Below, piece after piece: positions 1-10,821 of a DNA stretch of 64,000 nucleotides; position 1 is the stretch's first letter; the number at the start of each line of letters is the position of its first letter. Made by a program: the position numbers and the translations under genes. Location: contig NZ_STGD01000010.1 of assembly GCF_005222755.1 (NCBI RefSeq), positions 148,853-212,852 of the forward strand. Reading direction: 5' to 3'. This DNA comes from Roseomonas sp. HF4. GTDB taxonomy: Bacteria > Pseudomonadota > Alphaproteobacteria > Acetobacterales > Acetobacteraceae. The notes below the pieces were generated by a model, which searched no databases, was not told where the DNA came from, and saw nothing but the letters and a program-made list of their open reading frames with translations.

Positions 1-663
1 GCGCTACGCGACTACGACGCCGACCCTGCCATCGCCGCCATCGTGATCACGGGCAGCGAGCGCGCCTTCGCCGCCGGCGCCGACATCAAGGAGATGAAGG
101 ACCGCACCTTCCCCGCCGTCTACCTCAACGACTTCATCGCGGCGCGCTGGGAGACCGTGCTCGAGATCCGGAAGCCGGTGATCGCCGCGGTGGCGGGCTT
201 CGCGCTGGGTGGCGGCTGCGAGCTCGCGATGATGTGCGACCTCATCATCGCCGCCGACACCGCGAAGTTCGGCCAGCCGGAGATCAACCTCGGCATCATT
301 CCGGGGGCGGGCGGCACGCAGCGCCTGACGCGCGCGATCGGCAAGTCCAAGGCGATGGAGATGATCCTGACCGGCCGCATGATGGACGCGGCCGAGGCCG
401 AGCGCGCCAACCTGGTCTGCCGCGTGGTGCCGGCCGCGGACCTCGTCGCCGAGGCCGTGAAGATCGGCGCGAAGATCGCGAGCCTGTCGGCGCCGTCCGT
501 CGCCATGGCGAAGGATGCCGTCAACGCCGCCTTCGAAAGCACCCTGACCGAAGGCGTGCGGACCGAGCGGCGGCTCTTCCTCAGCCTGTTCGCGACCGAC
601 GACCAGACCGAGGGCATGGCCGCCTTCGCCGAGAAGCGGAAGCCCGCCTTCCGCAACCGGTGA
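1..663 (+). CDS. Enoyl-CoA hydratase (5'-truncated by window edge)
   Basis: Crotonase-fold enzyme that hydrates trans-2-enoyl-CoA in fatty-acid beta-oxidation; cytosolic. The frame is open from base 1, so the true start lies to the left and about 220 residues are visible. The oxyanion-hole/catalytic segment [11 protein letters not shown] and the following [18 protein letters not shown] are both present, so the two catalytic glutamates known from rat hydratase (in GGCE and QPE) are retained. The C-terminus ends in the usual [13 protein letters not shown] helix. It precedes rpsT, separated by a promoter-bearing gap, and is not obviously part of the replication cluster. Family assignment is secure; the exact chain-length preference cannot be read from sequence. 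Confidence 0.93.
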   Translation, partial: ALRDYDADPAIAAIVITGSERAFAAGADIKEMKDRTFPAVYLNDFIAARWETVLEIRKPVIAAVAGFALGGGCELAMMCDLIIAADTAKFGQPEINLGIIPGAGGTQRLTRAIGKSKAMEMILTGRMMDAAEAERANLVCRVVPAADLVAEAVKIGAKIASLSAPSVAMAKDAVNAAFESTLTEGVRTERRLFLSLFATDDQTEGMAAFAEKRKPAFRNR

Positions 664-698
664 CCCTACGTTTCATGGATCGCGCTGCGCGCTTCGGC

Positions 699-726
699 TT
701 GACGTGCCGAGGCGCGGCGCTCTAGA
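699..726 (+). promoter_or_regulatory. Likely sigma70 promoter of rpsT
   Basis: TTGACG at 699-704 is followed after 16 bases by TCTAGA (721-726), or after 17 by CTAGAA. This is the best-matching -35/-10 pair in the 136-bp gap between the hydratase and rpsT. It would give a leader of about 70 nt. Prediction only. Confidence 0.45.
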
Positions 727-799
727 AACCCGCCTTCGTCGCGGCCGGGCCCGCCCGCCGCGGCCAGCCACCATCATCTGAAGTTGAACCGGAAGCCCC

Positions 800-1075
800 A
801 TGGCGAACACCGCGTCCGCGCAGAAGCGCATCCGCCAGAACGTGAAGCGCACCGCGCGCAACAAGGCGCGCAAGTCGCGCGTGCGCACCTACGTCCGCAA
901 GCTGGAGGAGGCGATCGCGTCCGGCAGCAAGGAGGCCGCGCAGGCCGCCTTCCGCGACGCGCAGCCCGAGCTGCAGCGCGCCGCGACCAAGGGCACGCTG
1001 CATGCGAACACCGTTGCGCGGAAGGTGTCGCGCCTTTCGGCGCGCGTGAAGTCCATGGGCGCTCCGCAGGCCTGA
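800..1075 (+). CDS. rpsT: 30S ribosomal protein S20
   Basis: Small basic ribosomal protein that binds 16S rRNA during early 30S assembly. The 91-residue product starts [17 protein letters not shown] and is rich in Lys/Arg, with the typical S20 pattern of two long helices and the [14 protein letters not shown] motif near the C-terminus. The ATG follows a GGAAG ribosome-binding sequence five bases upstream. rpsT directly upstream of dnaA is a common arrangement in alphaproteobacteria. Length matches the family (about 85-92 residues). Confidence 0.97.
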   Translation: MANTASAQKRIRQNVKRTARNKARKSRVRTYVRKLEEAIASGSKEAAQAAFRDAQPELQRAATKGTLHANTVARKVSRLSARVKSMGAPQA

Positions 1076-1332
1076 CAACGGCGCCGCCGAGGCGGCACTG
1101 ATCAAGACATTTCGAGTACGATGCACCGGCGTGGCACGGAAGGTTATCCGTGCGCGCCATCATCGTGCTGTCGTGAACGTATGTCGTTAAAATCAGTCCA
1201 CATGTTTCATCCTTGCGGCCCGGGTCGGCAAGGTTAGTCTCGGGGAACAGGGGCACAATTTCGGATCGTCGCGCGGCATGACGCGGTGAACACCGGACAG
1301 GGCAGGCAAGAGTGAGATCGCAGGGGGGCTCG
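1076..1332. other. rpsT-dnaA intergenic region, candidate dnaA regulatory/origin-proximal DNA
   Basis: About 250 bp with no gene. A GCCGCC-GAGG-CGGC hairpin lies just after rpsT without a U-tract. A locally AT-richer patch (about 1170-1210, including GTTAAAATC) stands out from the GC-rich surroundings, and there is one weak DnaA-box-like nonamer TTATCCGTG at 1144-1152. I see no cluster of consensus boxes, so I do not call oriC here. A promoter for dnaA most likely lies in the AT-richer patch. Confidence 0.35.
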
Positions 1333-2760
1333 ATGGAGAAGCAAGCCGCATCCGGTTCCGCGCCTTCCCCCTCCTCGATGGGAGAAGCCTGGGCGCGTAT
1401 CCGCGGGCGGCTGCGCGAGGAAGTCGGCGAGGCCGAGTACCGAACCTGGCTCCGGCAGATGACCCTGGCCGGCATCGACGGCGACGAGGCCGTGGTGGTG
1501 CTGCCGACACGCTTCCTCCGCGACTGGGTGCGCAGCCACTACGGCGACCGGCTGCGCGCGCTGTGGCAGCAGGAGAATGCCGCGGTGCGCCGCGTCGACG
1601 TGCGCGTCGGCGCCGAGCGCCCGACCGCGGAACCCGCCACGCCGGGCGAGGCCGCGCCCCGCCGCGACGCGCTGACGGAACCCCTCGCCGCGCGGAGCAA
1701 CGGCGCCGCGCGTGCGCAGGAGCCGCGCGGCGACTGGTCCGCGCCGCTCGACCCACGCTTCACCTTCGACACCTTCGTCGTCGGCAAGCCGAACGAATTC
1801 GCCCATGCCTGCGCCCGGCGCGTCGCCGAGAAGCCGGCGAGCCCGGGCTTCAACCCGCTGTTCCTCTATGGCGGCGTGGGCCTCGGCAAGACGCACCTGA
1901 TGCACGCGATCGCCTGGGCGATCCGCGGTGGCGAGGGGCAGCGCAACGTCGCCTACATGAGCGCCGAGAAGTTCATGTACCGCTTCATCGCGGCGCTGCG
2001 CAGCCAGTCCACGATGGAGTTCAAGGAGAGCCTGCGCTCCGTCGACGTGCTGATGGTCGACGACCTGCAGTTCCTCATCGGCAAGGACAACACGCAGGAG
2101 GAATTCTTCCACACCTTCAATGCGCTGGTCGATGCCGGCAAGCAGATCGTGGTCAGCGCCGACAAGTCGCCCTCCGACCTCAACGGGCTCGAGGACCGGC
2201 TGCGCACGCGGCTCGGCTGCGGCATGGTGGCCGACATCCACGCCACGACCTACGAACTCCGCCTGTCGATCCTGCAGGCCAAGGCGACTGCGGCCGCGGT
2301 CGAGGTGCCGAAGGGCGTGAACGAGTTCCTCGCGCACAAGATCACGTCCAACGTGCGGGAGCTGGAAGGCGCGCTGAACCGGCTGATCGCGCATGCCAAC
2401 CTGTTCGGCCGCGCGGTGACGCTCGATGGCGCGCAGGAAGTGCTGCACGACATCCTCCGCGCGCATGACCGCCGCGTCACGATCGAGGAGATCCAGCGCA
2501 AGGTCGCCGAGCACTACAACATCCGCCTGACCGACATGAGCAGCGCGCGGCGCGCGCGCGCGGTGGCGCGGCCGCGCCAGGTGGCGATGTACCTCGCCAA
2601 GCAGCTCACCTCCCGCTCCCTGCCCGAGATCGGCCGGCGCTTCGGCAACCGCGACCACACCACGGTCATGCACGCCGTCTCCCGCATCAACGAACTGATG
2701 CAGGCCGACAGCGCCTTCGCCGAGGACGTGGAGTTGCTGCGCCGGATGCTCGAGAACTGA
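1333..2760 (+). CDS. dnaA: Chromosomal replication initiator protein DnaA
   Basis: AAA+ ATPase that binds DnaA boxes and melts the replication origin. Domain I (about residues 15-90) is followed by a low-complexity Ala/Pro/Arg linker. The AAA+ domain has Walker [10 protein letters not shown] near residue 180 and Walker [13 protein letters not shown] near 237. The C-terminal helix-turn-helix carries the DnaA signature [15 protein letters not shown] near 435. I chose ATG 1333 because AGGGGGG lies four bases upstream; an in-frame GTG at 1312 would add seven residues. The product of 475 aa is normal for the family. It begins the dnaA-dnaN-recF-gyrB series. Confidence 0.97.
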   Translation: MEKQAASGSAPSPSSMGEAWARIRGRLREEVGEAEYRTWLRQMTLAGIDGDEAVVVLPTRFLRDWVRSHYGDRLRALWQQENAAVRRVDVRVGAERPTAEPATPGEAAPRRDALTEPLAARSNGAARAQEPRGDWSAPLDPRFTFDTFVVGKPNEFAHACARRVAEKPASPGFNPLFLYGGVGLGKTHLMHAIAWAIRGGEGQRNVAYMSAEKFMYRFIAALRSQSTMEFKESLRSVDVLMVDDLQFLIGKDNTQEEFFHTFNALVDAGKQIVVSADKSPSDLNGLEDRLRTRLGCGMVADIHATTYELRLSILQAKATAAAVEVPKGVNEFLAHKITSNVRELEGALNRLIAHANLFGRAVTLDGAQEVLHDILRAHDRRVTIEEIQRKVAEHYNIRLTDMSSARRARAVARPRQVAMYLAKQLTSRSLPEIGRRFGNRDHTTVMHAVSRINELMQADSAFAEDVELLRRMLEN

Positions 2761-3076
2761 TTTCAGCCCCTCGGTCGGCTGGCGCCGGCCGTCCGGCCGG
2801 CTTGCCTTTGCGGCGGGTACTGGCGCGCCAGGCGTAGGGGATAGGTTGGGAGCGGTCGCGCCGTGCGCTGCCGGATCGCGGATGGCCGCGATCCGATGGC
2901 GTGCTTTGGCCCCGTTTCCTGCCTTTCCCCCCCGGAATCGCGCTGATATGTTGCGCGCCCCTCGGCAGGGCGCCGCGCGGGCCGATTCGCGCTGCCGGCC
3001 AGCCGGGGACCAGGGGGACACAGGCGGGCCGGCACACCCCGTGCGGGCCGCCCAGCAATCGGGGCGTCGGGCTGCG
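2761..3076. other. dnaA-dnaN intergenic region with hairpins
   Basis: 316 bp without a gene. Just after dnaA there is a GC palindrome (GCCGG/CCGGC, about 2784-2803) that could act as a weak terminator. Further on, GGATCGCG (2873-2880) and CGCGATCC (2887-2894) form a perfect 8-bp stem with a six-base loop. A CTGATATGTT stretch near 2940 is the only AT-rich element and may hold the -10 of a dnaN promoter. The open frame of dnaN extends upstream to 2846, but that part is Arg/Ala/Gly-rich and unlike any clamp. Confidence 0.4.
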
Positions 3077-4207
3077 ATGAAGTTCACGGTGGACAGGGCG
3101 GTGCTGCTGAAGGCGCTGGCGCACGTGCAAAGCGTGGTCGAGCGCCGGAACACCATTCCCATCCTCGCCAACGTCCTGATCGACGCCCGGACCGAGGGCA
3201 GCCTGACGCTGACCGCGACCGACATGGAGATCGCGGTGGTCGAGGAAGTGGCGGGCGTCACGGTCGGGCGCGGCGGGCGCACGACGGCGCCGGCGGCCAC
3301 GCTTTACGAGATCGTCCGCAAGCTGCCCGAGGGCGCGCGGATCGAGCTTGACCACGGCGGCGGGGACGGGCCGCTCGCGCTGCGCGCGGGCAAGTTCAAC
3401 ACTTCGCTCTCGGTTCTGCCGGTGGACGACTTCCCGTCCATGACCGAAGGCAAGATGCCGACGAAGTTCGCGCTGAAGGCTGGCGTGCTGCGCGACCTGA
3501 TCGACCGCACGCGCTTCGCCATCAGCACCGAGGAGACGCGCTACTACCTCAACGGCATCTACCTCCATGCCGCGGAATCCGACGGCGCGCCTGTGCTGCG
3601 CGCGGTGGCCACCGACGGCCACCGGCTGGCCCGCGTCGAGGAACCGCTGCCCGAGGGCGCAGCGGGCATGCCGGGCGTGATCGTGCCGCGCAAGACGGTG
3701 AACGAACTGCGCAAGCTCGCCGAGGAATGGCAGGACGAGATCGCCATCCACCTGTCCGACACCAAGGTGCGCTTCGACCTCGGCCCGGTGCGGCTCACCT
3801 CCAAGCTGATCGACGGCACCTTCCCGGAATACGAGCGCGTCATCCCGCGCGGCAACGACAAGAAGCTGACCGTGCCCAAGAAGGAATTCGAGGATGCCGT
3901 CGCGCGCGTCGCCGCGATCTCCTCCGAACGCTCGCGGCCGGTGAAGCTCTCGATCTCGCGCAACAACCTGCTGCTCTCGGCCGCCAGCCCCGAGCAGGGC
4001 CAGGCACAGGAAGAACTCGACGGCGACATCGTCTCCTATGAGAACGGCCCGCTCGAGATCGGCTTCCAGGCGCGCTACCTGACCGACATCACGGCGCAGA
4101 TCGGGGAAAAGGTGGAGTTCCTGTTCTCCGACGGCGCGGCGCCCACCATCGTCAAGGACGAGGCGAAGCCCGAGGCGCTGTATGTCCTGATGCCGATGCG
4201 GGTGTGA
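3077..4207 (+). CDS. dnaN: DNA polymerase III beta sliding clamp
   Basis: Ring-shaped processivity clamp that tethers DNA polymerase III to DNA and recruits many replication and repair partners. The start is placed at ATG 3077, MKFTVDRAVLLKAL, where family similarity begins. The 376-residue length fits the three-domain clamp (usually 365-380). Recognisable clamp segments include ERRNTIPILANVLI at the N-terminus, ATDGHRLARVE in domain 2 and the C-terminal YVLMPMRV, which carries the conserved terminal (M/P)-M-R-(V/L) of the family. recF follows after a gap occupied by a family A repeat. Confidence 0.97.
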   Translation: MKFTVDRAVLLKALAHVQSVVERRNTIPILANVLIDARTEGSLTLTATDMEIAVVEEVAGVTVGRGGRTTAPAATLYEIVRKLPEGARIELDHGGGDGPLALRAGKFNTSLSVLPVDDFPSMTEGKMPTKFALKAGVLRDLIDRTRFAISTEETRYYLNGIYLHAAESDGAPVLRAVATDGHRLARVEEPLPEGAAGMPGVIVPRKTVNELRKLAEEWQDEIAIHLSDTKVRFDLGPVRLTSKLIDGTFPEYERVIPRGNDKKLTVPKKEFEDAVARVAAISSERSRPVKLSISRNNLLLSAASPEQGQAQEELDGDIVSYENGPLEIGFQARYLTDITAQIGEKVEFLFSDGAAPTIVKDEAKPEALYVLMPMRV

Positions 4208-4334
4208 AGGAAGGTCGGGGGGAGGGAACTCCCCCCGATCCCCCCTCCTTCTTTGGTTTTCCGTGCCCGGACGCAGGACGGGCGCCCTGACAGAAAAGGG
4301 AGGGGGTCGGGGGAGGTTCTCCTCCCCGGATCTG
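4208..4334. repeat. Family A dispersed palindromic element, copy 1 (dnaN-recF gap)
   Basis: Intergenic element built as a long imperfect inverted repeat. The left half has a GGGGGGAGGGAACTCCCCCC-type hairpin and CCTTCTTTGG; the right half has AAAAGGGAGGGGG and a GGGGGAGGTTCTCCTCCCC hairpin. The centre of this copy is shortened compared with copies 2 and 3. The right arm runs almost to the recF start. Placement between two genes of the replication operon may influence dnaN-recF read-through. Confidence 0.75.
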
Positions 4335-4346
4335 CTTCATCACCGC

Positions 4347-5492
4347 GTGCTCCGCCTCACCCGCCTCCGCCTGACCGACTTCCGCTCCTGGCCCACGCTC
4401 GACGCGGGGTTCGGCGCGCCCGTCGTCGCGATCGCGGGGGAGAACGGCGCGGGCAAGACCAACCTGCTGGAGGCGATCTCGCTGCTCGCCCCCGGCCGGG
4501 GCCTGCGCGGGGCCCGCATGGGCGAACTCGGCCGGCGGGATGACGGCGCCGCGCGGCCCTGGGCCGTCGCCGGCCGCTTCGCCTCCCCGGCCGGCACCTT
4601 CGACATCGGCACCGGCGCCGACCCGGACGGCGCCTCCGACCGCCGGGTCTTCCGCCTCGACGGCCAGCCGGTGCGCGCCCAGGCGGATCTGGCGGAACGC
4701 GTCGCCGTGGTCTGGCTGACGCCGCAGATGGACCGGCTGTTCCAGGAAGGGGCGTCGGGCCGCCGCCGCTTCCTCGACCGGCTGGCCTGGGCGCTGGAGC
4801 CCGGCCATGCGCGGGAAGTCGCCGCGCATGACAACGCCATGGCGCAGCGCAACCGGCTGCTGGCCGAGGGCCGCGGTGACGCGCGCTGGCTGGCCGGGCT
4901 CGAGGACGCGATGGCCCGCCATGCGGTCGCGGCCACCGCCGCGCGTCGGGCGCTGGCGCTGCGGCTCAATGCCGTGATGGCAGCCGGCACCGCGACGGGC
5001 GCCTTCCCGGCGGCGCGGATGGACCTGCTCTGCCCGATCGCGGCAGCGCTGGAGGGCCAGCCGGCGCTGGCGGTGGAGGACGGGCTGCGCGCCGCGCTCG
5101 CGGCCGACCGGCGGCGCGACGCGGCGGCCGGGGGTGCCGCGCGCGGCGCCCACCGGGCCGACATGGGCCTGACCCACCTGCCCAAGGACCAGCCGGCGGC
5201 CATGTGCTCGACCGGGGAGCAGAAGGCGCTGCTGATCTCGGTCGTGCTGGCCCATGCCGCCCTGATCGCCGAGGCCCGCGGCTTCGCCCCCCTTCTGCTG
5301 CTGGACGAGGTCGCCGCTCATCTCGACCAGGCGCGGCGGGAGGCACTGTTCGAGGCCCTGGCAGCCCTGCCGGCGCAGTCCTTCCTGACCGGCACGGATG
5401 CCGAGGTCTTCCGCCCGCTCGCGGGCCTTGCGGACCGGTTCCGGGCCGCCCCGGGAATCCTCGCCCCGGAGGGCGAAAGCGGGTCGCCCTGA
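4347..5492 (+). CDS. recF: DNA replication and repair protein RecF
   Basis: SMC-like ATPase that loads RecA at single-strand gaps together with RecO and RecR. The start is a GTG at 4347 giving MLRLTRLRLTDFRSW, the canonical RecF N-terminus; the frame is open further upstream, but only through the repeat element. Walker A GENGAGKTNLLE is near residue 30, the ABC signature region CSTGEQKALLISVV near 290 and Walker B LLLLDEVAAHLD near 320. The 381-residue length is normal. It follows dnaN, as in most bacteria, and precedes gyrB by 66 bp. Confidence 0.95.
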   Translation: MLRLTRLRLTDFRSWPTLDAGFGAPVVAIAGENGAGKTNLLEAISLLAPGRGLRGARMGELGRRDDGAARPWAVAGRFASPAGTFDIGTGADPDGASDRRVFRLDGQPVRAQADLAERVAVVWLTPQMDRLFQEGASGRRRFLDRLAWALEPGHAREVAAHDNAMAQRNRLLAEGRGDARWLAGLEDAMARHAVAATAARRALALRLNAVMAAGTATGAFPAARMDLLCPIAAALEGQPALAVEDGLRAALAADRRRDAAAGGAARGAHRADMGLTHLPKDQPAAMCSTGEQKALLISVVLAHAALIAEARGFAPLLLLDEVAAHLDQARREALFEALAALPAQSFLTGTDAEVFRPLAGLADRFRAAPGILAPEGESGSP

Positions 5493-7985
<2,493 letters not shown>

Positions 7986-7994
7986 CGCCGGCCA

Positions 7995-8139
7995 GGGAAG
8001 GAAGCGGGGGGGGAGAAGGGAACTTCTCCCCCCGCACCCCCCTCGACCTTCTTTGGCATCTGGTCCCAACCCTCGGAGGTCCGGCGCCAGGTGACAAAGA
8101 AGGGAGGGGGGATCGGGGGAGGTTCTCCTCCCCCGACCT
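7995..8139. repeat. Family A dispersed palindromic element, copy 2 (gyrB 3' side)
   Basis: A full-length copy. The left arm is a GGGGGGGAGAAGGGAACTTCTCCCCCC-like hairpin followed by CCTTCTTTGGCATCTGG. The right half mirrors it with CCAGGTGACAAAGAAGG and a GGGGGAGGTTCTCCTCCCCC hairpin. It fills the whole gap between gyrB and the convergent DUF3750 gene and would also serve as a bidirectional transcription barrier. Confidence 0.8.
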
Positions 8140-8904
8140 TCAGCGCGCCGCCTGCGCCTCCCGCGCGCCGAACCCGATCCGCCCGATCCCCGGCAGCTTG
8201 ATCGCCGGCCGCAGCAGGTCGATGCCCGCCACGGCGCCGAGGATGCTCACCTCGACCCCCTCCACCACCCCGAGCGTGACGCCGACATAGCCGCCGAGCG
8301 TCAGCCGCAGCCCGACCCCGCCCGCGGCCGGCCGCAGCCAGCGGCCGTCATGAGGCCAGTCCCGCCCGATCGCGGTGGGCGGCAGCGAGGCGCCGGCCTC
8401 GGGCACCGCCTCCAGCACCGCCGCGACGAAGGTGTTGGAATTGGGCCCCGGCCAGGCGCGGTAGTCGCCCCGCTGCCGCCAGGCATAGGCATCGATCGCG
8501 GCCTGCATGCGCGGGATCAGCGCCGCGGCCTCTGCGCCGTCGGCCGCGAAGACCACCTCCGGCACGCGGCCGAACCAGCGGCCGTCCGGCACGAAGCCGT
8601 TGACGCGCAGCGGGTCGCCCCAGGCGGTCACGTCGTAGCGCGTGTAGGCGGGCGCGCCCTCGGGCTTCAGCACGATCCAGGAATGCACGGCGAAGATGCC
8701 GCGCCAGCGCACCGTCGGCGCTGCGAAGACGCGCACCACGGCACCTGGCGTCTCGGCCGGCGGCGGCAGCAGCCCGGCCGAGGAGCGGTCCGCCCCCCAC
8801 CAGTCCCGGCCGATGCCGTCGCGCAGGTAGAGCCCCGCCGAGACGCCGATCGGCAGCAGGAAGACCACGACGAACAGGACGAACAGCAGGCGGATGCGGC
8901 GCAT
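8140..8904 (-). CDS. DUF3750 family membrane-anchored protein
   Basis: Resembles the proteobacterial DUF3750 family; molecular function unknown. The 254-residue protein begins MRRIRLLFVLFVVVFLLPIG, one N-terminal membrane helix, followed by a periplasmic-looking domain. Conserved features I can see are HSWIVLKPEGAPAYTRYDV and the central GDYRAWPGPNSNTFVA with a possible catalytic Asn/Thr pair, the segment that defines the family. I chose the ATG at 8904 because the transmembrane helix begins there; the upstream open frame is non-coding in character and overlaps the divergent VOC gene. It is convergent with gyrB. Confidence 0.8.
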   Translation of the reverse strand: MRRIRLLFVLFVVVFLLPIGVSAGLYLRDGIGRDWWGADRSSAGLLPPPAETPGAVVRVFAAPTVRWRGIFAVHSWIVLKPEGAPAYTRYDVTAWGDPLRVNGFVPDGRWFGRVPEVVFAADGAEAAALIPRMQAAIDAYAWRQRGDYRAWPGPNSNTFVAAVLEAVPEAGASLPPTAIGRDWPHDGRWLRPAAGGVGLRLTLGGYVGVTLGVVEGVEVSILGAVAGIDLLRPAIKLPGIGRIGFGAREAQAAR

Positions 8905-9015
8905 GACCGGGATATCAGGCCGCGCGCCGCGGGCCGCAACCCCGCCGCTGGACAGCCCGCCCCCGCCCCGCCAGCCTGCGCGCGGGCGCCGCGCCGCCCG
9001 GAGGGCCGACCCGCC

Positions 9016-9408
9016 ATGCGCTTCAACCACGTCGCCAACCGCCTGGCTCGGGAGCATTTCGACACGGTGGTCGAGATGCTCGTGGACCGCCTCGGCTTCG
9101 TCGTCCTGCGCCGCACCGACCGGGCCATCTGGCTGCGCCAGCCGGGCGCCGGCATCGACCTGCAGTTCAGCCGCAGCGACACCGCGGGCCGCGACGCGGA
9201 CAAGATCCGCTCCCAGGTCTCGTTCCTGAGCGACACGCCGGAACACGACCTCGACACGCTGCGCGCCTGGCTCGAGGCGCGCGGCATCGCGGCCATGGTC
9301 GGCGCCTATTCGGAGCGCGAATTCTGGCTGGACGCGCCGGCGGCCTTCGTGGACTTCGTGATCGAGGCGATGACGCCCGACCTCGCGGACTACGGCGTCG
9401 TGGCCTGA
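9016..9408 (+). CDS. VOC (glyoxalase/dioxygenase fold) family protein
   Basis: A 130-residue single-module protein compatible with a vicinal-oxygen-chelate fold: the start MRFNHVANRLAREHFDTVVEMLVDRLGFVVLR and the end PAAFVDFVIEAMTPDL fit the beta-alpha-beta layout, with an H near the N-terminus and an E in the second half as possible metal ligands. Substrate unknown. It is divergent from the DUF3750 gene with a 111-bp gap. Family call is moderate; the protein could be a non-catalytic member. Confidence 0.6.
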   Translation: MRFNHVANRLAREHFDTVVEMLVDRLGFVVLRRTDRAIWLRQPGAGIDLQFSRSDTAGRDADKIRSQVSFLSDTPEHDLDTLRAWLEARGIAAMVGAYSEREFWLDAPAAFVDFVIEAMTPDLADYGVVA

Positions 9409-9577
9409 GCGCCGCCCATGCCAGCGGCCGCACGCATTGACGCGTGAAGCGGCCGCGCAGCCGCTGTTATGGCCTTGATTTCGCGCCCAGCCGCGGCACC
9501 GGGTCCCATCGAAGCTCGCTTCGATGGGTGCCAGTCAACCCTGCGCGCAGATACGTCCGGCGATAGTGCCGGCCGCA
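9409..9577. other. Intergenic region between convergent genes, with NotI-type palindromes and a hairpin
   Basis: 169 bp with no gene. AGCGGCCGC occurs twice near 9423-9455, with GCAGCCGCT beyond. A perfect stem CCCATCGAAGC (9505-9515) / GCTTCGATGGG (9518-9528) with a two-base loop follows. The region separates a plus-strand and a minus-strand gene, so the hairpin probably terminates one or both transcripts, though no U-tract is present. Confidence 0.4.
9505..9528. terminator. Candidate bidirectional terminator hairpin
   Basis: Perfect 11-bp inverted repeat CCCATCGAAGC/GCTTCGATGGG separated by TC, between two convergent genes. No run of T follows on either strand, so termination would have to be Rho-dependent or hairpin-only. 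Confidence 0.4.
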
Positions 9578-10246
9578 TCAGAACGGGATCGGCGCGCCCA
9601 TGTGGTCGAAGAAGCCGCCGCTCTGCTCCAGTGCCAGGGCGTCGACCACGGCCAGGAGCCGCACCGCCGCCGTCGCGGCGTCCTGGACGTCGAGCCCGCC
9701 CTTGGCGAAGGGCTGCGACAGGCCGGTATCGACCGTGCCCGGGTGCAGCGCGACGCAGATGGCGTGCGGCCGCGTCCGTGCCAGCTCCACTGCCGCCGTG
9801 CGCACGAACTGGTTCAGCGCCGCCTTCGACGCGCGATAGGCGTACCAGCCGCCCAGACGGTTGTCGCCGATGCTGCCGACGCGCGCGGACAGCGTCGCGA
9901 AGACCGCGCGCCCGTCCCGCGCGAGCCGGGGCAGGAAGTGCTTCATCAGCAGCGCCGGCCCCGCCGCGTTGACCGCGAAGGCCTGGGCCATATGCGCCGC
10001 GTCGATCTCGCGCAGCGCCTTCTCCGGCCGGAAGCGCGCATCGTGGAGGAAGCCGGTCGCGTCCAGAACCAAGCCGAGCCTGGGGCCGGCGGCCTCCGCC
10101 GCGGCGGCGATCGAGGCCTCGTCAAGCAGATCAAGCGGCGGGGCGGTGCTGCGGCCGAGACGCAGCACCGCCCCGCCGCGCGCCGCCAGCGCATCGGCCA
10201 GGGCAGCGCCGATTCCGCCCGAGGCGCCAATCACGACGGCCTTCAT
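9578..10246 (-). CDS. Short-chain dehydrogenase/reductase (CsgA/C-factor-like)
   Basis: NAD(P)-dependent oxidoreductase of the SDR superfamily, cytosolic, substrate unknown. Rossmann motif IGASGGIGAAL lies at the N-terminus (residues about 6-16) and the catalytic Ser-Tyr-Lys is seen as the S of TLSARVGSIGDN and YRASK in WYAYRASKAALNQ. ATG 10246 is chosen because MKAVVIGASGGIG is a standard SDR start. It shares a four-base overlap with the upstream DCC oxidoreductase gene, so the two are co-transcribed. Length 222 residues is short for SDRs and fits the C-factor group. Confidence 0.85.
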   Translation of the reverse strand: MKAVVIGASGGIGAALADALAARGGAVLRLGRSTAPPLDLLDEASIAAAAEAAGPRLGLVLDATGFLHDARFRPEKALREIDAAHMAQAFAVNAAGPALLMKHFLPRLARDGRAVFATLSARVGSIGDNRLGGWYAYRASKAALNQFVRTAAVELARTRPHAICVALHPGTVDTGLSQPFAKGGLDVQDAATAAVRLLAVVDALALEQSGGFFDHMGAPIPF

Positions 10247-10602
10247 CGCCAGGCGCGCCGCAGCCTGAGGAAGCAGCGATAGCCCCATTCCGCCAGCAGC
10301 CCGAAGGGGGCCACGCCGAGCAGCCGCCCGAGCCAGCGGAAGCCCGGCAGCCGCCGCCAGATCTCGGCGAAGGCGGCGGCACCGCTGGCCAGGCTGCCAT
10401 CCGCACGGCGCACATGCAGCCGCGCCAGCGCCGCCTCCTGCGTCAGGCCGGGCGCGAGCGGGCCGGGGCCCGCGGCGGCGGCATCGACCCAGGCCAACCC
10501 CTCGGCGCCCGGGCGGGCGCGGTAGAAGGCGATCTCCCGCGCGCAGACGGGGCAGGCGCCGTCATAGAAGACCTCGATCGGGGCTGGGGGCGGTTTTGTC
10601 AT
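10243..10602 (-). CDS. DCC (DUF393) family thiol-disulfide oxidoreductase
   Basis: Small predicted thiol-disulfide oxidoreductase. The family signature DGACPVCAREI, a CxxC-containing segment, lies about 13 residues from the N-terminus, and the C-terminal hydrophobic region with RRAWR fits the family. ATG 10602 is used; a GTG two codons upstream (10608) is also possible. It overlaps the SDR gene by four bases and forms a two-gene operon with it. Substrate or partner is unknown. Confidence 0.85.
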   Translation of the reverse strand: MTKPPPAPIEVFYDGACPVCAREIAFYRARPGAEGLAWVDAAAAGPGPLAPGLTQEAALARLHVRRADGSLASGAAAFAEIWRRLPGFRWLGRLLGVAPFGLLAEWGYRCFLRLRRAWR

Positions 10603-10821
10603 CGCCACCGCAACCTTGGCCCACGCCCGGCGGATGCAAGCCGGGGTCGCGCGACATGCCGCCGAGGCGCCGCGAGGGGGCCCGGCCGGGCGCCGGGATC
10701 GCGTCGCTCATGCGGCGACGGTGTTCGAGGGTTGCGCCCGACGCCCGGCGGGGGAACGATCCGTTCGAGCGCCGCCGGCAACACCCGCCGGGATCCGTCC
10801 GCCACAGCCGGGAGAAACCCC

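Noticed and set aside
1076..1332. oriC at the dnaA upstream region
   Set aside because: Only one weak DnaA-like nonamer is seen; not enough for a claim.
1234..3300. 688-residue minus-strand open frame across dnaA and dnaN
   Set aside because: Antisense shadow of dnaA/dnaN in GC-rich DNA; sequence is Arg/Ala/His-rich and has no family features.
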